From Rikenellaceae bacterium (GTDB lineage Bacteria > Bacteroidota > Bacteroidia > Bacteroidales > UBA932): 22,270 bases of DNA. Below the pieces are notes generated by a model. It did no database searches, had not been told where the DNA came from, and was given only the letters and a program-made list of their open reading frames with translations. Shown piece after piece: positions 6,783 to 14,871 of this stretch. The translations under genes and the position numbers were made by a program. Location of the stretch: assembly GCA_900769905.1 (NCBI GenBank), contig CAAGIL010000127.1, forward strand, positions 1-22,270, in the 5' to 3' direction. The first letter of the stretch is position 1; every line of letters begins with the position of its first letter.

Positions 6783-9359
6783 TCATATCAGTTCCAGATC
6801 GGAACTCAACATCCATCCTTGACGCCCGTCAGCAAGCTCAATGTTGAGCCACCTGTCCACGGTGTCAAGGATTTTTACTTTAGTGCCCTCGTGCAGGACG
6901 AAGAGGTCCTTGGCATTGTCGCCCGAAGGCGCACTCTTCACCGTGCATACCGGGGTCATCACCACCGCCGAATCGCTGCGCAAATAATTGCTCTTCTGGC
7001 GGGAAGCCAAAAGGAAGCAGCTCACTGAAAGCAGCAGGGATACGATAGCCACCACGAAACCTGTCCTGTTGGCAGCTCGGCTCCGGGCAAGGAGGAAGAG
7101 CAGGACCATTGCGAGGCAAAGGACAAGAAGCACGAAGGCAAGTCCCACCCAGGCATTGGAGCTTAGCAGGGAACTGAGAGCATCCACCCATCTCTTGAGG
7201 AAGAAGTCAGGTATTTCCACAATCTGGTCCTGTATGCCGGCACGGGCGAATTCCAGGTTGTAAGCGGCATCGTCATTCGAAGGATTGAGTTTCAGGGCTC
7301 GCTCGTAGCAGAGTATTGCCCGGGCGTTCTCATCCAGCTTGAAATAAGCGTTGCCGAGATTGTAATACAACTGGTCATTCTCAATTCCGAGATTCACCAG
7401 GGTGTTCCAACTGTTGGCGGCATCCTGATAGCGGGCATTGGAATATGCCTGCACACCTGCATTCCACAGGGAGTCCGGGTACTCGGCGGCAGCGGCATCA
7501 AAAGCCGGCATCGCGAAAAGCAACACGGCAATTGCGGCGGCCGCTGCGCCCTTGGATTTCTTTTTCATACTGTCATCAATTCCTGAAATCACGCCGAGGG
7601 CCTTCTCATAAGTGGCGCTCATCGCTTCGTGTCCGGCATCAGGAGAATAGCGGGCATATTCGCACTCGTCCAGCAGGGCAAGATAGTCGCCAACAAGAGA
7701 CTCGGGAACATTTCTTGAGTGCAGGTGCTGCGAGATATTGTCCCTGTTGAGTTCAGACGCATCGAGGGTAAGTTTATCGGAGACATAGCCGAGCAGAGCC
7801 TTATGCAGTTCCTCATAAAAAGCGGAATACAGCTCCTTCTTCAGGAAGTCATCCGCACGCGCAAGCCTCTTGCGGGCCATTTTGGTGGCTCCGCGGGTCT
7901 TGGAGCCGACCACGTCGAGACGGCGGGCCTCAATGAAGCGGAGGAGGAAGTAGAGCAGCACGGCAATGGCCACCAGCGCAACAAGCAGTACCCAGAAAGC
8001 GGCAGATCCTATGAAGAACGGAGCCCTGGACTTCAGGACAGGAGCCTTTATGCTGATGAACCTGATGTCGCTGGCAAGGTCCTTCACGTCCTTGCGCCTG
8101 TTGCTCTGGACCTGCACGACGCGCAGGGTATCGTCCGCAGATGCGGCCCCCTTCTTCACGGAAAGCGGCAGGGCTCCGCCGGAAAGGGTAACATACTTCC
8201 CGGCCTCCGAGTCGTAGTAGCTGAACTCGACGGAAGGGATGGTGAACTCACCGTAACTGCGGGGTATGAAAGGATACTCGAAACTCTTTCCTCCCTGGAT
8301 GTCGGTGGTCTTCACGTCATACTGCTCGAAATCAGGAGGGAAGTTGACCTTCGGAGCCTCAAGCAGGGCAACATTGCCGCTGCCGGTGACATTTATCTTC
8401 AGGGAAGCGGCATCGTGGACATTGAGGGAGTCTTTGGAGAGCGATACGCTCATCTTGAATTTGCCCACCGCCCCGGAGAAGGATGCAGGAGCACCTTCCG
8501 GAAGTTTGGACACGTGTATGGTCAGGGGGTCCGTGGAGATGCGTTTGCGCAGGGTCTGGTAATCGTCCTGGAAAAAGTCGTCGAAGATGCTGCCGGTGGA
8601 AGGACGCTGGGTCTTGATATTCACTACGCACACCAGTTCCGCCGGATCGATTACAAGTTCACCCGCCTGCTGGGGAATGATATTCCAGTTGCGCAGGGTC
8701 GCCACATTGTAGATTTTGTCATCTATGCTTTCGCGGTGGAACTCAATGGTATTCGGGGCGTAGGTCTCCTGGCTCCAGAAACCGTGGAAATCAGGGAATT
8801 TCGCGTTTTCGTAGCCCCTGATATTGACGCGCTGATAGAGCTTCAGGGTTGCGGTGAGGGGTTCGCCCACAACCGCGCGCCTCTTGCTGACGCTGAGTTT
8901 CATGAACACGTCGCTGTCAGACACCGTCCCCGTCTGCCTCTGGCTCCGGGTTCCGGACTGGCTCCTTGCCTGGGAATCGCTGTCGCTCACCACCTCTATG
9001 CTGTGGGTCTGGCTGGAATACTTCTTTCCCTTGACGGAGAATGTCGCCTGCGGAAGAGTGAAATTGCCGGTCTTCGTCGGCATCAGCACGTAGGCATAGG
9101 TGTACTGGGAATTCTTGGTACGTTTTCCGTTGACTATTGTGGTGGATGTGGAGCGACCCGTGGTCGGCCCCCAGACGAGTTTGAAGTCCGAGCCGGGATT
9201 CCAGCTGAAATCGGACGGGGCGTCATCTCCCGAAATCACGAAGGTCACGGTGAACTGTTCCCCGGACCCTACCAGATTCGGAGCCTGGACGTTCACCTCC
9301 TGCGCCAATGAAAGCACGCTTGCGGCAAGGGCCGCGATTATCAATATCAACTTCTTCAT
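6783..9359 (-). CDS. BatD-BatE fusion protein (oxygen-tolerance BatD domain plus TPR/SH3 BatE)
   Basis: An 858-residue membrane protein in which two proteins usually encoded separately, BatD and BatE, form one reading frame. Residues 1-19 form a signal peptide. A periplasmic BatD region with beta-rich repeats follows (about 20-440), with a Ser/Gln-rich linker near 126-148, then a transmembrane helix (about 449-474) and a cytoplasmic helical segment (about 475-595). M598 begins a second signal-peptide-like stretch (KKKSKG plus a hydrophobic run ending in an alanine cluster), then come TPR repeats (about 630-710, with LYYNLGNAYFKL), two helices (about 738-758 and 768-786) and a C-terminal SH3-like domain with TVDRWLNIELADGRQGWM. 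I chose ATG at 9359, which overlaps the batC stop in TAATG; an upstream in-frame TTG at 9365 is less likely. The Bat system is linked to aerotolerance and envelope stress, but its biochemical role is not settled. An ATG at 7568 could also start a free BatE. Confidence 0.85.
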   Translation of the reverse strand: MKKLILIIAALAASVLSLAQEVNVQAPNLVGSGEQFTVTFVISGDDAPSDFSWNPGSDFKLVWGPTTGRSTSTTIVNGKRTKNSQYTYAYVLMPTKTGNFTLPQATFSVKGKKYSSQTHSIEVVSDSDSQARSQSGTRSQRQTGTVSDSDVFMKLSVSKRRAVVGEPLTATLKLYQRVNIRGYENAKFPDFHGFWSQETYAPNTIEFHRESIDDKIYNVATLRNWNIIPQQAGELVIDPAELVCVVNIKTQRPSTGSIFDDFFQDDYQTLRKRISTDPLTIHVSKLPEGAPASFSGAVGKFKMSVSLSKDSLNVHDAASLKINVTGSGNVALLEAPKVNFPPDFEQYDVKTTDIQGGKSFEYPFIPRSYGEFTIPSVEFSYYDSEAGKYVTLSGGALPLSVKKGAASADDTLRVVQVQSNRRKDVKDLASDIRFISIKAPVLKSRAPFFIGSAAFWVLLVALVAIAVLLYFLLRFIEARRLDVVGSKTRGATKMARKRLARADDFLKKELYSAFYEELHKALLGYVSDKLTLDASELNRDNISQHLHSRNVPESLVGDYLALLDECEYARYSPDAGHEAMSATYEKALGVISGIDDSMKKKSKGAAAAAIAVLLFAMPAFDAAAAEYPDSLWNAGVQAYSNARYQDAANSWNTLVNLGIENDQLYYNLGNAYFKLDENARAILCYERALKLNPSNDDAAYNLEFARAGIQDQIVEIPDFFLKRWVDALSSLLSSNAWVGLAFVLLVLCLAMVLLFLLARSRAANRTGFVVAIVSLLLSVSCFLLASRQKSNYLRSDSAVVMTPVCTVKSAPSGDNAKDLFVLHEGTKVKILDTVDRWLNIELADGRQGWMLSSDLELI
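6790..6806. repeat. Inverted repeat at the convergent operon ends
   Basis: AGTTCC at 6790-6795 is complementary to GGAACT at 6801-6806 with a 5-base loop. It lies 7 bases after the symporter stop and inside the last codons of the BatD-BatE gene. Neither strand shows a strong T-tract after the stem, so it is at best a weak bidirectional terminator; it is the only hairpin I found at this junction. Confidence 0.35.
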
Positions 9360-10069
9360 TACCAATTCTTTTCTTTCTGCTTTGACTTCAAAGCCTCCGC
9401 CTTTTCCTTCTTCACCTTATCCTGGGTTTCCTTTTCCTTGGCCTGGATAGCATTCAGCATCTGACGGGCCTGCTGTTTGGAGATGGCTCCCTCGGACTGG
9501 CTCTGATCCTGGTTCTGCTGCTGATCCTGGTTGTTCTGATCCTGCTGCTGATCCTGGTTGTTCTGATCCTTCTGATTGTTCTGCTGATCCTGGTTCTGGT
9601 TTTGATCCTGGTTCTGGTCGTTTCCGCCTCCGCCGCCCTGCTGGTTCTCCAGCATCTTCTTTGCGTAGATGTAGTTTTCCTTCGCATCCAGATCCTCCGG
9701 GCGCAGGAGCAGGGACTGTTTGAATGCGTCCACGGCGGATGCGTAGTCCTTCCGGGCGAGGGCCACGTCTCCCAGGTTGTACCAATAATCGGCGCTGGAG
9801 GCCTGACCTGCCACTTCCTTCACCGTTTCCAGAGCTTTGGAAGCCCCTTCAAAATCCTCCTGACGGTAGAGCGAAGAGGCCAGATTGTACTGTCCGGCCA
9901 GCGAAAGCGAATCCTTCAGCACAGCCTTGCGGTAGTCGATTTCGCTCTTTCTGAATTCATTCTTCCTGAAGGCCCTGTTGCCTGCGCGCACCTCCCTCTT
10001 GTCCACCTGTGCAGACACAGGCAGGCTGAGCAGCAGCGCCAAAGCATATATCACCCAATTCTTTCTCAT
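9359..10069 (-). CDS. batC: BatC, TPR protein with Gln/Asn/Asp-rich low-complexity region
   Basis: A 236-residue exported or membrane-anchored tetratricopeptide protein of the Bat operon. Residues 1-20 form a signal peptide ending in PVSA. TPR-type helices run from about 25 to 140, including a good repeat at 93-125 (ADYWYNLGDVALARKDYASA). A run of Gly (146-149) then leads into a highly polar tract made almost only of D, Q and N (about 150-192), followed by a Lys/Glu-rich helix that ends in KEKNW. Such a tract is common in BatC proteins, but here part of it is an exact two-copy repeat of nine residues. TPRs usually bind partner proteins, so BatC probably scaffolds the BatA/BatB/BatD complex. 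It overlaps batB by 4 bases (ATGA) and the BatD-BatE gene by 1 base (TAATG). Confidence 0.85.
   Translation of the reverse strand: MRKNWVIYALALLLSLPVSAQVDKREVRAGNRAFRKNEFRKSEIDYRKAVLKDSLSLAGQYNLASSLYRQEDFEGASKALETVKEVAGQASSADYWYNLGDVALARKDYASAVDAFKQSLLLRPEDLDAKENYIYAKKMLENQQGGGGGNDQNQDQNQNQDQQNNQKDQNNQDQQQDQNNQDQQQNQDQSQSEGAISKQQARQMLNAIQAKEKETQDKVKKEKAEALKSKQKEKNW
9515..9568. repeat. Two perfect tandem copies of a 27-bp unit in batC
   Basis: The 27-base unit beginning CTGCTGCTGATCCTGG is present at 9515-9541 and again, identically, at 9542-9568. On the minus strand each unit encodes the nine residues DQNNQDQQQ (residues 168-176 and 177-185 of BatC). Looser copies of the same motif lie on both sides, within 9494-9646. 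Exact copies suggest a recent duplication or slippage that keeps the reading frame. Confidence 0.85.
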
Positions 10070-11067
10070 TTGAACAAACTCCTCTTTGAACGTCTGTCTC
10101 CAATAAGCATCTCAATCACGAGCAGGAAGAGGGCTATGCCCAGGAAATACATATACTGCTCGTCGTATTCCTCGAAGACGACGGAGTTGAACCTCTCGTC
10201 CTCAAATTTGTTTATTTCCTCGACTATAGGTTCGAGTCCGAACTCGTCCTTGCCTGCGTGGACATAAGTTCCATTGCCAGCCTTCGCTATCTCGCGCAAG
10301 GTATCCTCGTCCAGGCGGGACACGACTATCTCCCCGTTCCTGTCCTTCATAAGGCTGCCGCCTTCCGGAATGGGCTGTCCCCTCTGCGAACCTACGCCTA
10401 TGGTGTAAATCCTGATTCCCGTCTCGGCTATCTGCCTAGCCGCCTCTACCGGGTCATCCTCGTGGTTCTCGCCGTCGGTGATGACTATAATGGCGCGGCT
10501 GCGCTCGCTCTGGGCACTGAAACTGCGTGCCGCCGTCATCATCGCCTCCCCTATCGCAGTGCCCTGCACCGGCACGCTGCGGGTGTCTATGGTGTTCAGA
10601 AACATCTTCGCGGAGACATAGTCCGTAGTAATCGGAAGCTGCACGAAGGAAGTGCCGGCGAAGACCACCAGGCCTATCCTGTCATCCTTGAGTTTGTCCA
10701 CAAGTTTGGATATGGCCAGTTTGGCGCGCGAAAGCCTGTCCGGGGTGTAGTCCTGGGCGAGCATCGAGTTGGACACGTCCAGGCATATCATTATTTCCGC
10801 GCCCTTAGTCTCGCGTTCTGCAAGTTTGGCTCCAATCAGAGGACGGGAAAGACCTATGACAAAGAAAGCGAAGGCCAGGGTGAAGAGCACGGTTTTCCAC
10901 CAGCCTCTGGCAGCGGACCGGGAAGGCATCAGCGCTTCCACGAGTTCCTCGTCACCGAAGGCACGCACGCGCCGTCTGCGCAGAGCCATCGCTATGGCAT
11001 AGACCACAGGAATAAGCGGCACCAGCAGAAGCAGCCAAAGATATGCGGGATTTGCAAAATACAGCAT
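10066..11067 (-). CDS. batB: BatB, membrane-anchored von Willebrand factor A domain protein
   Basis: A 333-residue protein with hydrophobic segments near the N-terminus (about 9-28 and 58-75), a von Willebrand factor A domain (about 90-290), and a C-terminal helix (about 308-326, YMYFLGIALFLLVIEMLIG). The metal-ion-dependent adhesion site is intact: D97-x-S99-x-S101 in CLDVSNSM, a GTAIGEAM segment supplying the Thr, and ITDGENHEDD supplying the Asp. It should therefore bind a divalent cation and make protein contacts. It is paired with BatA, which has the same architecture, and the two are thought to act together in the membrane. Its start overlaps the batA stop by 1 base, and its stop overlaps the batC start by 4 bases. 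Confidence 0.88.
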   Translation of the reverse strand: MLYFANPAYLWLLLLVPLIPVVYAIAMALRRRRVRAFGDEELVEALMPSRSAARGWWKTVLFTLAFAFFVIGLSRPLIGAKLAERETKGAEIMICLDVSNSMLAQDYTPDRLSRAKLAISKLVDKLKDDRIGLVVFAGTSFVQLPITTDYVSAKMFLNTIDTRSVPVQGTAIGEAMMTAARSFSAQSERSRAIIVITDGENHEDDPVEAARQIAETGIRIYTIGVGSQRGQPIPEGGSLMKDRNGEIVVSRLDEDTLREIAKAGNGTYVHAGKDEFGLEPIVEEINKFEDERFNSVVFEEYDEQYMYFLGIALFLLVIEMLIGDRRSKRSLFK

Positions 11068-12050
11068 TACGGCATCCTCCTGAGCAAAAGTTTCACAAGC
11101 ATTTCGGCGAGCAGGCAGATGAGCGCAGCCAAGGCGTACTTGCCGAAAAGTTCTTCATAAACAGGGAAACTGTCCACGGTGGTGCGGGACTTTTCCATCT
11201 TGTTGATTTCGGAATAGATTTCCGCCAGCTTCGTATTGTCTGTGGCACGGAAATACTTTCCTCCGGTGGTCTGGGCAACCTGCTTGAGCAGTTCTTCGTC
11301 GATTTCCACCTGCATATTCTGGACTTCGACTCCCCAGGGGGTCATCACAGGGTAAGGAGCCATTCCATTGGCACCCACGCCGATAGTATAAACCCTTATC
11401 CCGTAAGTCTTTGCGATTTCAGCCGCAGTCAGTGGAGACACCTCTCCACTGTTGTTCACACCGTCGGTGAGCAGTATCACCACCCTGCTCACGGCATCCG
11501 AATCCATAATCCTCGCCACGGCTGTGGCAAGTCCGTTTCCTATGGCTGTACCGTCCTCGATGATGTCGGTCTGGACCTCTTTCATCATATTGATGAGGGT
11601 GGCGCGGTCAGTGGTCAGAGGACACTGGGTATAGCTCTCTCCGGCGAACACCACTATGCCCATCCTGTCGGAAGGTCTCTGGGCTATGAACTCTATGGCT
11701 ATGTCCTTGGCCGCACTGATGCGGTCCGGTTTGAAGTCACGGGCCAGCATACTGGTGGAGACATCCATAGCAAGTACTATGTCAATACCCTCAGTATCAA
11801 TCTTCTGCAATTCTCCCGATGAGCGCGGGCGGGCAATGGCCACTATAATGAGCGAGAGTGCCGCAAGCCGCAGCACATAAGGCAGGTGGCAGAAGACGGC
11901 TGAAAGGCTCCTTCCCGAAGAAGTCCAGGCAGCAAGAGAAGGCACCCTGAGATGGGCACGCTTCCCCGCGAGCTCCCTATAGACATAGAGCGCCAGGAGC
12001 AGGACCGGGATCACCAGCAGCCAAAGGAGTGAAGGATACTCAAAGAACAT
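11067..12050 (-). CDS. batA: BatA, membrane-anchored von Willebrand factor A domain protein
   Basis: A 327-residue paralogue of the adjacent BatB. Two N-terminal hydrophobic segments (about 8-24 and 58-73) are followed by a von Willebrand factor A domain with an intact metal site, D96-x-S98-x-S100 in AMDVSTSM, plus GTAIGNGLA and LLTDGVNNSGE further on. A C-terminal hydrophobic segment (ALAALICLLAEMLVKLLL) supplies another membrane anchor. BatA and BatB share both architecture and motifs, consistent with an old duplication. The gene overlaps the upstream membrane-protein gene by 11 bases and batB by 1 base. It was called BatA because it is the first of the two vWA genes in the conserved Bat order. 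Confidence 0.88.
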   Translation of the reverse strand: MFFEYPSLLWLLVIPVLLLALYVYRELAGKRAHLRVPSLAAWTSSGRSLSAVFCHLPYVLRLAALSLIIVAIARPRSSGELQKIDTEGIDIVLAMDVSTSMLARDFKPDRISAAKDIAIEFIAQRPSDRMGIVVFAGESYTQCPLTTDRATLINMMKEVQTDIIEDGTAIGNGLATAVARIMDSDAVSRVVILLTDGVNNSGEVSPLTAAEIAKTYGIRVYTIGVGANGMAPYPVMTPWGVEVQNMQVEIDEELLKQVAQTTGGKYFRATDNTKLAEIYSEINKMEKSRTTVDSFPVYEELFGKYALAALICLLAEMLVKLLLRRMP

Positions 12051-12993
12051 CTTTCTGAGGCTCCTCCTCCAGCCCGGTGTTGTATGTGGACATCACGAAA
12101 CGTATGGCGAGAGGCAGCGCTGCCGCATTCTCTTCCGAAGAGGCAGTGTGCTTTGCAAACTTCACGAAATCAGCAAGTTCAAAGAGTTCCCTGGTGCTGG
12201 AAAGCAGTTCAGCATCAATCTCCCTGCACGGCTTCAGCGCATCGAAAAGCTCGGCCGTGGTCATTTCCGGAGCATCCACCCCGAAGCGGTCTTCAATATA
12301 GAATTTCAGGGCATCTGTAATGCCGGAATAGAACTGTTTCTGCTTTTCCGGAGCCCAGTACCTGTCCCCGCGGAACTTGTCCAGACGCCTCAGGGCGACG
12401 ATGTATGCGGATTCGTTCTCTGCCGCCTCAAGTCCGGCCTTGCGGGCGCGGTGGCGTTTCACGAGCCAGACAATCAGCACAATCAGGGCTGCGAGCAACA
12501 GCCCTCCCCCGAGATACGGAAGCACTTCCACGAAAGTGACAGGGTAGCGCATCTGTCCCTTGAGGTCGTGGTATACGAATGTGGCCGTGTCCACAGGCAT
12601 AGTCCGTGCATCGAAGCCGGCCGGCTCGAATACCAGCGTATCCACCTGACCGTCAGCAAGCCTGCGGAGCACATAAATCTCCGGCAGCTCATAGCTGCCC
12701 TCCTCGAACGGTGCCAGGGTGATGCAGGCGCGTATGTCCATGCTTCCCGTTTTCCTGTTCAGCCTGAGGGTGTCCACGCGCCAGTTCTTCACCAGCGCAA
12801 GCGTATCCTGGGGCAGGGCGGAGAAGTCAGGGAAGGCAAGTGCCGTGCCGCTCTCCACGTTCTCCAGTTCGAAACCGTATTCGAGCTGGTCCGCAATCAG
12901 GATGGAATCCCTCTGCTGCAAGGGTTTCAGGAAGGCTTTGCCCTGAGGCACCAAGGCCGACAGGACAAGCAGGAATGTCAGCAACAGTTTCAT
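12040..12993 (-). CDS. BatD-like single-pass membrane protein of the MoxR/Bat operon
   Basis: A 317-residue protein usually found between the DUF58 gene and batA in Bacteroidota and often annotated only as hypothetical. Residues 1-20 form a signal peptide (MKLLLTFLLV to GKA). The region to about 150 is predicted periplasmic and beta-rich, with a short APFEEGSYELPEIYVLRR segment like BatD and DUF4381-type domains. One transmembrane helix lies at about 157-179, followed by a positively charged KRHRARK stop-transfer and a cytoplasmic helical domain (about 190-310) with EKQKQFYSGITDALKFYIEDRFG. This layout resembles the BatD half of the fusion protein encoded downstream, so it may be a short BatD relative. 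No catalytic motif is seen. It overlaps the DUF58 gene by 4 bases (ATGA) and batA by 11. A role in the Bat complex is inferred from position only. Confidence 0.78.
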   Translation of the reverse strand: MKLLLTFLLVLSALVPQGKAFLKPLQQRDSILIADQLEYGFELENVESGTALAFPDFSALPQDTLALVKNWRVDTLRLNRKTGSMDIRACITLAPFEEGSYELPEIYVLRRLADGQVDTLVFEPAGFDARTMPVDTATFVYHDLKGQMRYPVTFVEVLPYLGGGLLLAALIVLIVWLVKRHRARKAGLEAAENESAYIVALRRLDKFRGDRYWAPEKQKQFYSGITDALKFYIEDRFGVDAPEMTTAELFDALKPCREIDAELLSSTRELFELADFVKFAKHTASSEENAAALPLAIRFVMSTYNTGLEEEPQKDVL

Positions 12994-13889
12994 CTCTTGT
13001 TGAACAGGGCCATCAGACCCTTCACATAGTCGGAGTCCGTGGCTATATCTACATTGTCTATCCTATATCTGTTGAACAGCCTGGTCTGGGCGGCCGCCAT
13101 CTCGTCGTACCACCTGGCGTATGAGTCGCGCACCTTGCGGCTGTCGGTGTTCACCCACGCGCACTCGCCGCTCTCGCTGTCCTTCACGTGCACGAGGCCC
13201 ACCGGGACGAGACGCTGCTCGCGCGGGTCGTGCACCTTTATCACGCTCAGGTCGTGCCTGCCGGCAGCAATCTTGAGCGCATCTTCGTACCTGGGCTGTC
13301 CCTTCGCATCCACGTCCACCAGGTCGCTCAGGAGGAAGGCCGTGCACTTCTTCTTGATCGCATTGGTGAGGAAGCGCAGTGCTGCACCTATGTCGGTGCC
13401 GTCGGAACTCGGCTGGAGTTCAAGCATCTCGCGTATGATGTGCAGGAGGTGGGAGCGTCCCTTTGCCGGCGGGATGAACTTCTCCACCTTGTCGGAGAAG
13501 AAGAGCACGCCCACCTTGTCGTTGTTGAGTATGGCACTGTATGTGAGCACGGCCGCGATTTCGGCTATGCGCTCGCGCTTGGTCTGCACCCTGGTTCCGA
13601 ACAGTCCGGAACGGCTCACGTCCACGAGCAGCACCACGGTGAGTTCCCTCTCCTCCTCGAACACCTTCACATACGGGGAACGGAGCCTCGCCGTCACGTT
13701 CCAGTCCATCGAACGCACGTCGTCTCCCCACTGGTACTCGCGCACCTCGCTGAAGGCCATACCACGCCCCTTGAAGGCCGAATGGTACTCGCCCGCGAAT
13801 ATCTGGTGGGAGAGAGCTTTCGTCCTTATTTCAATCTTCCTGACCTTCTTCAGCAGGTCCGAAGTCTTGCTATGGGACAACGACGGCAT
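12990..13889 (-). CDS. DUF58 domain protein (vWA-like) of the MoxR/Bat operon
   Basis: A 299-residue soluble protein with the DUF58 core GRGMAFSEVREYQWGDDVRS followed by MDWNVTAR (residues about 41-68), then a von Willebrand-like fold starting at LLVDVSRSGLFGTR (87-100). DVSRS gives a D-x-S-x-S metal-site pattern at 90-94. DUF58 proteins nearly always lie beside MoxR ATPases and are thought to be their partners or substrates; no enzyme activity is established. No signal peptide or long membrane helix is visible, so the protein is probably cytoplasmic or bound to the membrane face. The chosen ATG lies inside the end of moxR (20-base overlap); a later start would reduce the overlap but lose part of a Lys/Arg-rich N-terminus. 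The stop overlaps the next gene as ATGA. Confidence 0.87.
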   Translation of the reverse strand: MPSLSHSKTSDLLKKVRKIEIRTKALSHQIFAGEYHSAFKGRGMAFSEVREYQWGDDVRSMDWNVTARLRSPYVKVFEEERELTVVLLVDVSRSGLFGTRVQTKRERIAEIAAVLTYSAILNNDKVGVLFFSDKVEKFIPPAKGRSHLLHIIREMLELQPSSDGTDIGAALRFLTNAIKKKCTAFLLSDLVDVDAKGQPRYEDALKIAAGRHDLSVIKVHDPREQRLVPVGLVHVKDSESGECAWVNTDSRKVRDSYARWYDEMAAAQTRLFNRYRIDNVDIATDSDYVKGLMALFNKR

Positions 13890-14862
13890 TGATAATCTGC
13901 TCTATAATCTGCTCAGGGACAACATTTTCGGCCTCCGCCTCGTAGCTGAGCCCTATTCTGTGGCGAAGCACCTGAGGGCACACGGCGCGTACATCCTCCG
14001 GAATCACATAGCCCCTGCGCTTGATGAAGGCGTAGGCCTTGGCGGCCATCGAAAGGCTGATGCTGGCACGCGGGGATGCTCCGTAGGAAATGAAGTCCTT
14101 GATGGATGCGAGCCCGCAGTCCTCCGGGGTACGGGTGGCGTACACTATATCCACGATGTATCTTTCGATCTTCTCGTCCATATACACGTCCCTTACCACC
14201 TCACGGGCGCGTATGATCTCCTCCGGGCTCACCACCGGCTGCGCCTTGGGGAATACGCCGGAATTGTTCATCCTTATGATGAGTTTCTCCTCTTCCTTCT
14301 TCGGGTAGTCCACTACCACCTTGAGCATGAAACGGTCCACCTGGGCCTCAGGCAGCGGGTAGGTTCCCTCCTGCTCGATCGGGTTCTGGGTGGCCATTAC
14401 CAGGAAAGGCTCAGGCAGGTCATAAGTCTGGTCGCCGAGGGTGACCTGGTGCTCCTGCATGGCTTCGAGAAGGGCTGACTGCACCTTAGCCGGAGCTCGG
14501 TTGATTTCGTCCGCAAGCACGAAGTTCGCAAACACAGGTCCCTTGTGCACCTCGAACTGCTCCTTCTTCTGGGAGTAGATGAGGGTACCGGTGACATCCG
14601 CCGGCAGGAGGTCAGGGGTGAACTGTATTCGGCTGAACTTGGCATTCACGGCATTGGCCAGAGTACTGATGGCCAGGGTCTTGGCCAGACCCGGGACACC
14701 CTCGAGCAGTATGTGTCCGCCGGCGAGCATTGCAATCATCAGGTTTTCGACCAGATGCTTCTGCCCGACTATGACCTTGCCCATCTCGAGCGAAAGAAGA
14801 TCGACGAACGCACTTTCCTTCTGAATGCGCTCATTGAGTTCCTTTATGTTTACACTTTCCAT
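13870..14862 (-). CDS. MoxR-type AAA+ ATPase
   Basis: A 330-residue AAA+ ATPase of the MoxR family, the first gene of the Bat operon. Walker A is EGVPGLAKT (54-62), with Lys 61. Walker B is FVLADEINRAP (114-124), with D118 and E119. The family motif ATQNPIEQEGTYPLPEAQVDRF (about 157-178) supplies sensor and arginine-finger residues. MoxR proteins are thought to act as chaperones that load metals or assemble complexes containing vWA-domain partners, and here the operon encodes three such partners (DUF58 protein, BatA, BatB). The start at 14862 lies only 24 bases from the divergent truA start, so its promoter probably lies inside truA. I found no convincing minus-strand promoter there. It ends in TAG, inside the DUF58 gene. 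Confidence 0.92.
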   Translation of the reverse strand: MESVNIKELNERIQKESAFVDLLSLEMGKVIVGQKHLVENLMIAMLAGGHILLEGVPGLAKTLAISTLANAVNAKFSRIQFTPDLLPADVTGTLIYSQKKEQFEVHKGPVFANFVLADEINRAPAKVQSALLEAMQEHQVTLGDQTYDLPEPFLVMATQNPIEQEGTYPLPEAQVDRFMLKVVVDYPKKEEEKLIIRMNNSGVFPKAQPVVSPEEIIRAREVVRDVYMDEKIERYIVDIVYATRTPEDCGLASIKDFISYGASPRASISLSMAAKAYAFIKRRGYVIPEDVRAVCPQVLRHRIGLSYEAEAENVVPEQIIEQIINAVVVP

Positions 14863-14871
14863 ATATTTTGA

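Noticed and set aside
6790..6806. Hairpin as a firm intrinsic terminator
   Set aside because: The stem is only 6 bp and no run of T follows it on either strand; kept only as a weak inverted repeat.
7719..9311. A 530-codon open frame on the plus strand opposite the BatD-BatE gene
   Set aside because: It is antisense to a gene with clear domains, has no recognisable protein motifs, and long antisense frames are expected with this GC-rich third-position bias.
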